Of a DNA stretch of 64,000 nt, positions 26,131 to 34,698 are shown piece after piece. This stretch comes from Aquimarina sp. MAR_2010_214. Its GTDB lineage: Bacteria; Bacteroidota; Bacteroidia; Flavobacteriales; Flavobacteriaceae. The stretch spans positions 186,001 to 250,000 of the forward strand of contig NZ_PJMS01000001.1 in NCBI RefSeq assembly GCF_002846555.1, written 5' to 3'. Positions within the stretch are counted from its first letter, which is position 1, and the number at the start of each line of letters is the position of its first letter. The translations under genes were made by a program, and so were the position numbers. The notes below the pieces were generated by a model. The model had not been told where the DNA came from and made no database searches. It worked only from the letters and a program-made list of their open reading frames with translations.

Positions 26131-26862
26131 ATGAAAACGAATATTAGTTCTGTTGTATTTTCACTAGCCATTGTTATTTCTTCTATTGTTTTAGGGAATG
26201 CCTATATGAATCGTAATAAACCCGAAAGAACAATCGCCGTAACAGGACATGGTACCACCAATTTTACCTCGGATCTTATTGTTTGGGAAGGAGAATTTAC
26301 CAAAACAAATGTCGATCTGCAGCAAGCCTTTAAGGGCCTCAAAGAAGATAAAAAAATTGTTACAGGTTATCTGAATGCTAACGGTATCGATGTAAAAACA
26401 GTTGTTTTTGATGCAGTAACAACCGATCGTATGACAAAACCTGATTATTCGAATACCGGTAATTATCTCGGAGAAAGCTTTACAGGATACCAATTATCAC
26501 AAACCATAACCATTAGTTCTAATGAAATCGAAAAAGTTGAAAAAATATCTAGAGAAATTACAGAGTTGCTAAATAAAGGAGTTCAATTTTATTCAAAAAA
26601 ACCTCGGTATTATTACACAAAGCTGGCAGAATTGAAGATTGAAATGATTTCAAAAGCAACTGAAAATGCTCAATTAAGAGCAGAAAAAATTGCTAAGAAT
26701 TCTGGGTCAACCCTAGACAAATTAACACTCGCCAAAATGGGTATTTTTCAAATAACCGGAAGACACTCTGGAGAAGATCACTCCTGGGGTGGAGCACTAA
26801 ACACTTCTTCGAGAGAAAAGACAGCTTCTATTACCACAAAACTCATCTATACATTAAAATAA
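26131..26862 (+). CDS. SIMPL (DUF541) domain protein
   Basis: 243 residues. The N-terminal hydrophobic segment (VVFSLAIVISSIVLGNAYM) is an uncleaved anchor or signal peptide. The rest is a SIMPL domain: TIAVTGHGTTNFTSDLIVWEGEF at the start, YQLSQTITISSNEIEKVEKISREI in the middle, and A-x-x-R-A-E-K-IA (ENAQLRAEKIAKNSGSTL), a pattern typical of the family. Periplasmic, function unclear (oxidative stress in some bacteria). Confidence 0.85.
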   Translation: MKTNISSVVFSLAIVISSIVLGNAYMNRNKPERTIAVTGHGTTNFTSDLIVWEGEFTKTNVDLQQAFKGLKEDKKIVTGYLNANGIDVKTVVFDAVTTDRMTKPDYSNTGNYLGESFTGYQLSQTITISSNEIEKVEKISREITELLNKGVQFYSKKPRYYYTKLAELKIEMISKATENAQLRAEKIAKNSGSTLDKLTLAKMGIFQITGRHSGEDHSWGGALNTSSREKTASITTKLIYTLK

Positions 26863-27130
26863 TTTTTCTAGAGTGCTAATAACATAAAAAAGCAAAAAAC
26901 AACCTTTTACATTGTTAAAAAAAACAGAATCATACACTTTGAACTGATGTTATTCTCGAAAAAAACGTTAAAACATCATGAATTAAACATGTTTTTATCC
27001 TAAAAAACCACCAAAAACCACTTTCTTATCATTCTTTAACAAAATTTCGCATTTAGCTGATTATAAACACATTAAAGTGTCTCAATATTCCCCATAAGCC
27101 GTCTTAACCATAGTTTAGGACAGGTATTTG
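26863..27130. other. Intergenic gap before the M4 protease
   Basis: No gene, RNA or strong hairpin seen. AT-rich with several A-runs; the promoter of the protease lies at its right edge. Confidence 0.35.
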
Positions 27131-27161
27131 TTGATCTAAGACTTCGTTTAGAATACTTTCG
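27131..27161 (+). promoter_or_regulatory. Promoter for the M4 protease
   Basis: TTG (27131-27133), 20-base spacer, TACTTTCG (27154-27161), one mismatch from TAnnTTTG, 34 bases before the start codon. Confidence 0.5.
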
Positions 27162-27194
27162 TCTGCTTAATATACAAACACAAACTCAATAATT

Positions 27195-30056
27195 ATGAAA
27201 AAAAGATTAAACATCTTAATTGCATTTGCAATGATGATTATGCTTTCTTCTTATGGACAGGAGAAGTATAACATTGTTCAAAAAGGAGGCAACGGAATGG
27301 CTCCCAATGCTATCGATTTTGACGCTACTCAAAACGGAGCAAAAAAATCATCATTCTCTTCTCCAGAGAATTTTATGACAGAACACTTTGGTAAGGTATC
27401 AGGACAAGGAGTTATCATTACTGAAGTAGTTAAAGATGAATTAGGCTTTACACATTACCGTTTACAACAATCTATTAATGGGATTCCTGTAGAGAGTTCT
27501 ATGTATTTAATCCACGTTAAAAATGGGCAAGTAACTTCTGCCAACGGAGAATGGTTTACGGCAACACCAGCTAAATCTTTTGCAAAAAGCAGTACGCTAT
27601 CTTCTGATCAAGCATTACAAAAAGCAAAAGACGTAATCAAAGCAAAACGATACGTTTGGGAAGCTAGAGCTCCCAAAACTAACAACAAAACTTTCAATGA
27701 TGAGAAAGTAAGTGGTGAAGGCAAATTAGTATACATCACTAAAAACAATGCAATGAATGCCAACGCATTGAGATTAGCTTACAAATTCGACATGTACTCT
27801 GTAGAGCCTTTTGGGCGTAAAGAAGTTTTTGTAGATGCTTCAACTGGTGATATTCTTTTTATTGAAGAAAAGATACACCACGTAGATGGTACTACAGACA
27901 CAGGATATTATGGTCCTCAAAATATTACGGTTACCCAAAATGGTGGTCAATATGAAATGAGACAATCTGGTGATAGAAAACTTGCTCTGTATGACGTACA
28001 AGGAGCAGAAATTAGAGTAAATTTTCAAGGAGCAGCTATTGAACCTACAGGTTCTCCAATTTACTCTAGCCAAACTAAAGATTTTAGAATTGGTGGAGAG
28101 CAAAACCACAGAACAGCTGCATACTGGGGAGCAGAAAAAACCTGGGATATGTTTAAAAACGAGTTTAACCGCTCTAGCTATGATAATAGAGGAAGTAATA
28201 TCAACATATATGTAAACGGAGCAGGTCGATATGGTGATGATAATGCTTTCTGGTCTGGTACCTGGATGTATTTTGGAAATACTAAACAACTTCAAGGAAC
28301 TCCTGTTACTCCATTAGATGTAGTTGGTCATGAAATGGCACACGGGGTTACTCAAGAAACAGGTAAAATGGTGTATCAAGGAGAATCTGGAGCGCTTAAT
28401 GAATCGTACAGTGATATGTTTGGATCTTTGGTAGAATACTATTCATTTAATAAAGTAGTAGATGCGAAAGTTTGGAAACTAGCAGACAAGCACCCAGACC
28501 CAAGACTTAAAAGAGATCTTTCTAATCCTAAATTACATAACCAACCTGATACGTACAGAGGTACTAAATGGGTATCAACTGCGCAAGGTTCTGCTGATAA
28601 TGGAGGTGTACACACTAATAGCGGTGTAATGAACCACTGGTTCTATATTGTATCTCAAGGAGGAAAAGGATCTAATGATAGCGGAACAGCTTATGATGTA
28701 GAAGGTATTGGTATCGAAAAAGCAGGAAAAATTGCTTATCGTTCTTTAACAAATTACTTAACAAGAAGCTCAAAATATGCTCAAGCTCGAAATGCAGTAA
28801 TTAATGCGGCTAAAGATTTATACGGTGCTAATTCTTGTGAATTAAAAGTAGCGACTAACGCGATGAACGCGGTAGGTGTAGGTGCTAAATTTACTGGTAA
28901 TGCAAACTGTGATGGTGGCGGTGGTGACTGTTCTGCTGTAAGTGGAGTAGCAGCATCTAACGTTACTAAAAATGGTGCTACAATTAACTGGAACGCAGTT
29001 ACAGGTATCTCTACATACACTTTTGAGTACAAAAAAACAGCAGATGCGTCGTATACTACATCTTCTGTAACAGGTACTAGCAAAACATTAGACGGATTAA
29101 CCGTTGACACAGCATATGAAGTACGTTTAAAATATGCTTGCACAAATGGTGAAACTGCACCATACTCAACCGTAGTAAAATTCACTACTACTGCTGATGG
29201 TGGTGGAGGTGAATGTAAAGCCGTTACGGGAGTTAACTCGTCTAATATAACTATTAACTCTGCGACGGTAAGCTGGACTGGTGTAAGTGGAGTATCTGGT
29301 TATACTTTTGAGTACAAAAAAGCTACAGATGCTTCTTATACAACTTCTACAGTTTCTGGAGCTACTACTAACCTAACAGGTTTAGCTGCAAACACCAAAT
29401 ATGAAGCAAGAGTAAAATATACTTGTTCTACAGATGGTGGTACAGATCCTTGTGCTGGTGTACCAGCACATCAGTCAGGTCAGACATACCAAGTAGGCGA
29501 TAAAGTTACTTATCAAGGGTATTTATATGAGAGAACAGCCTTCGAATGGAAACAACTTGGTCCATGTGGTACAACTGGTGGTAACCAGGTAGACGCCCCT
29601 TACTCTGCTGTAATAAGCTTTACTACTCTAGAAGATACTAATGGTAACAACTGTGATAATATTCCAGAATATCAACCAGGAAATACGTATCCTGTTGGAT
29701 CTAAAGTAAAATACTACGGTACAATTTACGAAAGAACAGCTTCTGGATGGGTTAATGTTGGTTCTTGTGATTCTGTATTTTTTGCCTCAGCATTCGGAAA
29801 TAACCTAAACAACACTACTGGATTTAATGTTTATCCAAATCCAGCATCGAAAGATCTTAACATATCTTTCAATTCTTTAGATAATGTATCTTCTCAAATC
29901 AGAATTGTTAATATACTAGGAAAAGTAGTATATAACAAAGAAGTAAAATCAACTTTAGGAAATAACACCATAAAGGTTGATGTATCTAGATTAAACTCTG
30001 GAATTTACTTTGTAAAGAGAGGAAATCAAGATGTGAAGAAAGTAATTATTAAATAG
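27195..30056 (+). CDS. Secreted M4 (thermolysin-type) metallopeptidase with FN3, CBM5/12-like and T9SS domains
   Basis: 953 residues. Signal peptide (to about residue 21), FTP/PepSY propeptide (about 40-215), M4 catalytic domain (about 230-565) with zinc motif HEMAH at 379-383, third ligand Glu403 in GALNESYSD, and proton-donor His473 in GGVHTNSGVMNH. Then come FN3-1 (about 578-667), FN3-2 (about 674-812) and a second CBM5/12-like module (about 818-858). The last ~80 residues are a T9SS type A sorting domain (NVYPNPASKDLNISF...GIYFVKRGNQDVKKVIIK), so it is exported across the outer membrane. A first CBM5/12-like module (about 750-792, CAGVPAHQSGQTYQVGDKV) is inserted inside FN3-2. Strong secretion signals suggest a protein-degrading exoenzyme, possibly on chitin- or collagen-associated protein. 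Confidence 0.93.
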   Translation: MKKRLNILIAFAMMIMLSSYGQEKYNIVQKGGNGMAPNAIDFDATQNGAKKSSFSSPENFMTEHFGKVSGQGVIITEVVKDELGFTHYRLQQSINGIPVESSMYLIHVKNGQVTSANGEWFTATPAKSFAKSSTLSSDQALQKAKDVIKAKRYVWEARAPKTNNKTFNDEKVSGEGKLVYITKNNAMNANALRLAYKFDMYSVEPFGRKEVFVDASTGDILFIEEKIHHVDGTTDTGYYGPQNITVTQNGGQYEMRQSGDRKLALYDVQGAEIRVNFQGAAIEPTGSPIYSSQTKDFRIGGEQNHRTAAYWGAEKTWDMFKNEFNRSSYDNRGSNINIYVNGAGRYGDDNAFWSGTWMYFGNTKQLQGTPVTPLDVVGHEMAHGVTQETGKMVYQGESGALNESYSDMFGSLVEYYSFNKVVDAKVWKLADKHPDPRLKRDLSNPKLHNQPDTYRGTKWVSTAQGSADNGGVHTNSGVMNHWFYIVSQGGKGSNDSGTAYDVEGIGIEKAGKIAYRSLTNYLTRSSKYAQARNAVINAAKDLYGANSCELKVATNAMNAVGVGAKFTGNANCDGGGGDCSAVSGVAASNVTKNGATINWNAVTGISTYTFEYKKTADASYTTSSVTGTSKTLDGLTVDTAYEVRLKYACTNGETAPYSTVVKFTTTADGGGGECKAVTGVNSSNITINSATVSWTGVSGVSGYTFEYKKATDASYTTSTVSGATTNLTGLAANTKYEARVKYTCSTDGGTDPCAGVPAHQSGQTYQVGDKVTYQGYLYERTAFEWKQLGPCGTTGGNQVDAPYSAVISFTTLEDTNGNNCDNIPEYQPGNTYPVGSKVKYYGTIYERTASGWVNVGSCDSVFFASAFGNNLNNTTGFNVYPNPASKDLNISFNSLDNVSSQIRIVNILGKVVYNKEVKSTLGNNTIKVDVSRLNSGIYFVKRGNQDVKKVIIK

Positions 30057-30120
30057 TAAGTTATTTGTGTAGTTATGAATATCAGCTAACTCTCTTATCT
30101 CGATTAGATTTAGCAACAAT

Positions 30121-30158
30121 GAATCGCCTGGAAGTATTTCTGGGCGATTCTATTTTTA
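30121..30158 (+). terminator. Terminator after the M4 protease
   Basis: GAATCGCC (30121-30128) pairs with GGCGATTC (30143-30150), followed by TATTTTTATA. Confidence 0.75.
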
Positions 30159-30320
30159 TACTTTACTTAAGTTAACCACTTTAAGATATTGTATTTTAAA
30201 CAACACTAAGACAACGCCAAAATATTCTCATAGGGTCAACTATTTTAGTTTAGGATTCTGATCACTACATGTATCTCACATTTTATAAATCTATTACCTA
30301 TTAGTCAATCCTATTTAAAA

Positions 30321-31409
30321 CTAAATAATATCAGAATTTAGGCTTTCAAAATAATCTGAAGGAGAAATACCGGCAATATCTTTAAAGTTTTTATAAAAAG
30401 AAGCTCTTGAATTAAACCCAGCTTCTTTTGCTAATGCAGTATTACTATATTTTTGATATTTCTCAGATTCGATAAGTGCTTTAAATTCTTCGACTCGGTA
30501 ATGATTAAGATACATATTAAAGTTCTTATACTTCATTTCGTTAATAGTCTTAGAAATGATACGGCTTGACACTCCTACTCTTTTTGCAAAAGTTTTTAAC
30601 GTCAAATCCTGATCCAGAAACGCTCTTTCATCTACCATATGCCTCTCTATTTCTTTTGAAACCCGCTCATACACTTCCTTACTTTCTTCTTGTTTACGTC
30701 TTGATAATTTTACCTCACTTTCAGATGTGATATTAACAATGTTAATTTGTATCAAACTTCCTATTGTAAAGTAATACAATAATAATAAAGCCAAACCATC
30801 AAGCACAAATCGTATATACTCACCTTCAAACGAAGTAATCACAGCACCAAATGCAATTAAATGATAACCAATGAATATCATACAGAATACAGCTAACCAT
30901 ACTAAAGATTTATATTTTACATCAGTATAAAAGAAAGGTAAAAACTTATTGTGATCCTTGACTACCAGTATCGTTCTCACACACATATAGATTATAAAAA
31001 TAGTAGAAGAAAGCAAATCAAAATATAAAAACAAGACATACTCTATAGACTGTGCAAGATCTGGGTTTCCAATTACTTTTATAAGGAGTATAGAAAAAAC
31101 AAGGAATTCTAGTATTGCGGGAATATAATATCGATACTTATTCTTAATCTCAATACCCGCAGTCTCTGTAGCATAGAAAAAAACGAAGACCATATTCAAA
31201 AAATTGAATGTAAATGGATTATACGATTTGAATAGTTCGTCCATATCCCATAATAACACAAAACTTAGCAATTCAATACAAAGAGAGATAAAGAAAAATC
31301 CCAAATACCTATTTATTTTTGGTTTTTTGGATTTATAGAAAAGTAAGATTAAGGCAACGATCAAGGATTGTATTCCTAGAGCCAAATAGAATATAAATAA
31401 AGTATCCAT
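30321..31409 (-). CDS. 7TM-AraC membrane transcriptional regulator (paralogue 1)
   Basis: 362 residues. Seven hydrophobic helices in about 1-235 (first LFIFYLALGIQSLIVALILLFY) form a sensor of unknown ligand. A C-terminal AraC-type double helix-turn-helix spans about 265-355: FAKRVGVSSRIISKTINEM for the first and TALAKEAGFNSRASFYKNFKDIAGISPSDYF for the second, with the family signature. A DNA-binding domain fused to a membrane sensor is frequent in flavobacteria. It is about 60% similar by eye to the neighbouring gene, most strongly in the HTH. No adjacent target is obvious. Confidence 0.86.
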   Translation of the reverse strand: MDTLFIFYLALGIQSLIVALILLFYKSKKPKINRYLGFFFISLCIELLSFVLLWDMDELFKSYNPFTFNFLNMVFVFFYATETAGIEIKNKYRYYIPAILEFLVFSILLIKVIGNPDLAQSIEYVLFLYFDLLSSTIFIIYMCVRTILVVKDHNKFLPFFYTDVKYKSLVWLAVFCMIFIGYHLIAFGAVITSFEGEYIRFVLDGLALLLLYYFTIGSLIQINIVNITSESEVKLSRRKQEESKEVYERVSKEIERHMVDERAFLDQDLTLKTFAKRVGVSSRIISKTINEMKYKNFNMYLNHYRVEEFKALIESEKYQKYSNTALAKEAGFNSRASFYKNFKDIAGISPSDYFESLNSDII

Positions 31410-31541
31410 TATTTTTTAAAAAAAATTGATGCGTTAAAAAAAAATGATTTTTTGAACTAAAAAAACCTAAATATATATGATTTTTTGATTTTTTTTCACA
31501 TTCATGCCTTGTGCATTAAACGAAAGAATGCATGATATATT

Positions 31542-31571
31542 GGTTAATACTTTTTTTTAAAAGTACTAACC
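31542..31571. terminator. Hairpin between the two 7TM-AraC genes
   Basis: GGTTA-a-TACTTTT pairs with AAAAGTA-c-TAACC around a T-run, 12 bases after the stop of the upstream regulator gene (minus strand). Confidence 0.55.
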
Positions 31572-31582
31572 ATCATAAAAAC

Positions 31583-32671
31583 CTATATGGTATCCTGATT
31601 TAAACTCTCAAAATAATCTGAAGGAGAAATCCCTACAATATCTTTAAAGTTTTTATAAAAAGAAGCTCTCGAATTAAACCCAGCCTCCTTAGCTAATGCT
31701 GTATTGCTATATTTTTGATACTTCTCTGATCCTATAAGCATTTTAAATTCTTCAACTCTGTAATGATTAAGATACAAGTTAAAGTTCTTATACTCCATCT
31801 CATTAATAGTTTTAGAAATAAGACGACTCGACTCTCCCGCTCTTTTTGCAAAAGTTTTTAATGTCATATCATGATCCAAAAAAGCTTTTTCCTCTACCAT
31901 ACATCGCTCTATTGCTTTAGAAACCCGTCTATAAATTTCCTTATTTTCTTCTTGTTTACGTTTTGATGATTTTACCTCACTTTCAGATGTGATATTAACA
32001 ATGTTAATTTGTATTAAACTTCCTATGGTAAAATAATATAATAACAATAAAGACAAACCATCAGATATAGTTGTCATATACTTAAATTCCGATAAAACAA
32101 TTACAGATGCTAATGCCATTATATGATAAATAATAAATATAATACAGAATATCTTTAACCATAACAGAGATTTATATCTTGTATCTGTGTAAAAGAAGGG
32201 CAAAAAAGTAGTATGATCCTTAATAACAAGTAGTATTCTTATACACATATATGCAACAAAAGCCGTGCAAGAAATGATATAAGAATACAAAAATATTATA
32301 GTATTACGAGAATATACTAAATCCGGGGTATTATTTACTTTAACAAAAATCAAAGACAGAATAAGGAATTCTAATATACCAGAAATATAATATCGATACT
32401 TATTCTTGATTTTAATACCTGCAGTCTCTACAGTATAGAAATAAATAAAAATTATATTTAAAAAATTAAATCTAAAAGGATTATAAGATGCTATATATTG
32501 ATCCGTATTTCGCATCAAAACGTAGCTGAATAATTCTATACTAAGAAAAATGAAAAAAAAACCTAAATACCTATTTACCTTTTGTTTTTTGGATTTATAA
32601 AAAAGCAAAATTAAAGCAACTATTAGGGATTGTACACCCAGGACTAAAAAGAAAATAAATAGCGTATCCAT
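31583..32671 (-). CDS. 7TM-AraC membrane transcriptional regulator (paralogue 2)
   Basis: Same length (362) and layout as paralogue 1: seven hydrophobic helices then an AraC-type HTH (FAKRAGESSRLISKTINEM; TALAKEAGFNSRASFYKNFKDIVGISPSDYF). The start MDTLFIFFLVLGVQSLIVAL is almost identical to the other copy. The C-terminal ~100 residues are nearly the same, whereas the membrane part, especially residues 90-220, has diverged, suggesting that the two copies sense different signals but bind similar DNA. Confidence 0.86.
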   Translation of the reverse strand: MDTLFIFFLVLGVQSLIVALILLFYKSKKQKVNRYLGFFFIFLSIELFSYVLMRNTDQYIASYNPFRFNFLNIIFIYFYTVETAGIKIKNKYRYYISGILEFLILSLIFVKVNNTPDLVYSRNTIIFLYSYIISCTAFVAYMCIRILLVIKDHTTFLPFFYTDTRYKSLLWLKIFCIIFIIYHIMALASVIVLSEFKYMTTISDGLSLLLLYYFTIGSLIQINIVNITSESEVKSSKRKQEENKEIYRRVSKAIERCMVEEKAFLDHDMTLKTFAKRAGESSRLISKTINEMEYKNFNLYLNHYRVEEFKMLIGSEKYQKYSNTALAKEAGFNSRASFYKNFKDIVGISPSDYFESLNQDTI

Positions 32672-32851
32672 AAAAAAGTTGAGTTTGAGTTTGTTTTTGC
32701 AAAATACTTATTTTTTTCACAAAATTTATACCAAATATGCAGTGAAACCTGTAATACACCTTTTGCATACCTTATATGTATAGATAACCAGTATATGGAG
32801 ATATTATCATCAAGATTATTGTTAAGAAAGCTATGCTATAGATGTAAGAAT

Positions 32852-33352
32852 TTAAAACAGTTCTCCCCAACTTTCCCATACTTTTACAAAAAAGAATATC
32901 AGGAACCCTACTGATACTATAAACTTAAGAAATGTACCTGCCAAAAAGCCAATAAAAGAACCAAAGGCAGCCTTTAATGCTTTTGAAGATTCACTACTAT
33001 CTCTTATAAGTTCTCCTATAAAAGCTCCTGCAAAAGGGCCGATTATAATACCTAAAGGTCCCATAAATAGAATCCCTATAATAAGACCAACAGAGCTACC
33101 GATCATTCCATACTTGGTACCGCCAAATCTTTTTGTACCTAGAGCGGGAACGATATAATCAAGTACCCAAACCACTATAGATATCCCTAACGTAATTCCT
33201 AAAAAAGTCCAATTTTGTGGGATTGCATCTGTAAAATGGATAATCAATAATCCTATCCACGAAGTAAATGGACCAGGTAATACAGGAAGAAAACTCCCAA
33301 CTAAACCTAGGAGGCAAAATAAAAACCCTATAATGATTAACGCTATATCCAT
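32852..33352 (-). CDS. DUF456 membrane protein
   Basis: 166 residues, small Gly-rich membrane protein. The pattern is typical of DUF456: GSFLPVLPGPFTSWIGLLIIHF near the start, VPALGTKRFGGTKYGMIGSSVGLIIGILFMGPLGIIIGPFAGAFIGEL in the middle. Four to five hydrophobic helices with glycine-zipper spacing. Function unknown. It is followed by the 190-bp structured element on its upstream side. Confidence 0.85.
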   Translation of the reverse strand: MDIALIIIGFLFCLLGLVGSFLPVLPGPFTSWIGLLIIHFTDAIPQNWTFLGITLGISIVVWVLDYIVPALGTKRFGGTKYGMIGSSVGLIIGILFMGPLGIIIGPFAGAFIGELIRDSSESSKALKAAFGSFIGFLAGTFLKFIVSVGFLIFFFVKVWESWGELF

Positions 33353-33354
33353 AT

Positions 33355-33364
33355 GCTTTATTTA
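33355..33364. repeat. Target-site-duplication-like direct repeat, left
   Basis: GCTTTATTTA, exactly repeated at 33555-33564, immediately outside the terminal inverted repeats of the 190-bp element. Confidence 0.7.
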
Positions 33365-33554
33365 CCTGTTGTGCATTTAGATAATTTCTTAACCAAAATC
33401 CGTCAATTCGAGTGCTTCGACCGTAGGAAGAAGTGTATCGAGAATAGGATTTTGGTTAAAAAAGCTATTCTCAATACATTTTGTCTTCATTTCATTACGA
33501 CAAAACACTCGAATTGACGCTTTTTTATAGTATTAGTTTTAAAATGCACAACGG
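33365..33554. mobile_element. MITE-like structured element, 190 bp, non-coding
   Basis: Ends are inverted repeats CCTGTTGTGCATTT (33365-33378) and AAAATGCACAACGG (33541-33554), matching except for one base of gap, flanked by a 10-bp direct repeat. Inside are four more inverted pairs: CGTCAATTCGAGTG (33401-33414)/(33506-33519), TTAACCAAAATCC (33389-33401)/(33447-33459), GAGAATAG (33440-33447)/CTATTCTC (33465-33472), TTTTGTC (33479-33485)/GACAAAA (33499-33505). No reading frame. Consistent with a non-autonomous transposable element or an RNA-folding repeat; no transposase with matching ends is present in the window. Confidence 0.7.
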
Positions 33555-33564
33555 GCTTTATTTA
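33555..33564. repeat. Target-site-duplication-like direct repeat, right
   Basis: GCTTTATTTA, the partner of 33355-33364. Confidence 0.7.
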
Positions 33565-33722
33565 TATGACGATAATGTTTCTGATTTGTTACGCAAATAT
33601 CAATTAACTATGTGTTTTAGCGATTAATGCTTTCATATGTACTTTAATACATATTTATTTTATTTTTTTGCTCGAACAAATACAAATAAACCATTAATTG
33701 ATTTAAAACTACCCAAAAAATT

Positions 33723-34175
33723 ATGCGTTCTTTTTTAGTATTATCTTTCGGATTAATGATATTTTCTTCATCTTTTTCTCAAGATAACCCTTTTCTAAAA
33801 TGTAAGAATTCTACCAATGAACGAGTAAGAAAAAACTGTATCATTAATGCCATACAAGAATTTGTGGATGCCAATTACGATATTGCATCTGTAACACCCT
33901 ATGCAAAACCAGGCACCAACCGAATTTATACCCGATTTAAAATTGATCCAATTGGTCGGATCATCGACATCAAGGCAAAGTCATCATCTATGGAGTTAGA
34001 ACTAGAAGCCATAAAAACACTGCAATCTCTTCCATATATAATTCCAAGATTTGAAAAGACTTCTTCAGAAAAGAAAGAAGTTTTTGAAAACGTATACACT
34101 CTACTTATTGTGTTTGAAGTACAAACAACAGAAGTCAACCTATCTTCACAAAAAAGAATAACCGGTAACGATTAA
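33723..34175 (+). CDS. Secreted TonB-C-like domain protein with conserved Cys pair
   Basis: 150 residues: signal peptide (to FSQ, about residue 20), then a single domain with C-x11-C (CKNSTNERVRKNC) followed by TPYAKPGTNRIYTRFKIDPIGRIIDIKAKSSS and LEAIKTLQSLP. This resembles the TonB C-terminal fold used by energy transducers. The same pattern recurs in the M56 protein at 34699 and in the lipoprotein at 39288. No membrane anchor, so it is a soluble periplasmic protein. It precedes the BlaI/M56 operon and may be functionally linked. Confidence 0.65.
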   Translation: MRSFLVLSFGLMIFSSSFSQDNPFLKCKNSTNERVRKNCIINAIQEFVDANYDIASVTPYAKPGTNRIYTRFKIDPIGRIIDIKAKSSSMELELEAIKTLQSLPYIIPRFEKTSSEKKEVFENVYTLLIVFEVQTTEVNLSSQKRITGND

Positions 34176-34224
34176 TTCTGAATCCTATTTTATTAAACGC
34201 GCAGTTATCTCTTTAATTCTTTTC

Positions 34225-34289
34225 AACTAAAAAATTAGTTTAAACTAATTTTTTAGTTATATTTGTTTTATAGAACTAAGTTTTTAGTT
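34225..34289. promoter_or_regulatory. BlaI-type operator pair over the promoter of the blaI/M56 operon
   Basis: A perfect 34-base palindrome (34225-34258) built of AACTAA...TTAGTT half-sites is followed at once by a -7 box TATATTTG (34258-34265) and then a second palindrome AACTAA-GTTT-TTAGTT (34274-34289). The two sites bracket the -7 box and the predicted transcription start. MecI/BlaI repressors bind ACTA/TAGT-type dyads, so this looks like an autorepressed promoter. The BlaI gene starts 45 bases downstream. Confidence 0.78.
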
Positions 34290-34333
34290 AAATTATTCTC
34301 GCCTTTGCGGAAATAAAACACAACAGCAAATAG

Positions 34334-34693
34334 ATGAAACAACTCACAAAAGCAGAAGAAGAAGTAATGCAATGGTTATGGCAACTAGAAGAAGCCAATG
34401 TTGCTTCTATTATTGAGCAAATGGCAGAACCCAAACCTGCATACAACACCATTTCTACAATCATCAGAATCCTCGAAAATAAAGCATTTGTTTCTCATCG
34501 TAAAGAAGGTAAAGGCTATATCTACTTCCCTCTTATAAAAAAAGAAGAATATAGTAATCAATCTCTTAACAAGTTGATGAACAATTATTTTAATGGCTCT
34601 TTTAGGAATATGGTTTCTTTTTTTGTAAAAAAGAATGATATGAATATCGAAGACCTGGAACAGATTTTAAAAGAAGTAGATAACGAAAAATAG
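34334..34693 (+). CDS. BlaI/MecI/CopY family repressor
   Basis: 119 residues. N-terminal winged helix: QLTKAEEEVMQWLWQLEEANVASIIEQM followed by PAYNTISTIIRILENKAFVSHRKEGKGYIYFPL (recognition helix and wing), then a C-terminal dimerisation helix. This is the canonical BlaI pattern. In the classic system the repressor is cleaved after the M56 sensor protease is activated. It is followed five bases later by an M56 gene; palindromic operators lie upstream. The signal is unlikely to be beta-lactam specifically, since no beta-lactamase gene is adjacent. Confidence 0.93.
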   Translation: MKQLTKAEEEVMQWLWQLEEANVASIIEQMAEPKPAYNTISTIIRILENKAFVSHRKEGKGYIYFPLIKKEEYSNQSLNKLMNNYFNGSFRNMVSFFVKKNDMNIEDLEQILKEVDNEK

Positions 34694-34698
34694 AAATT

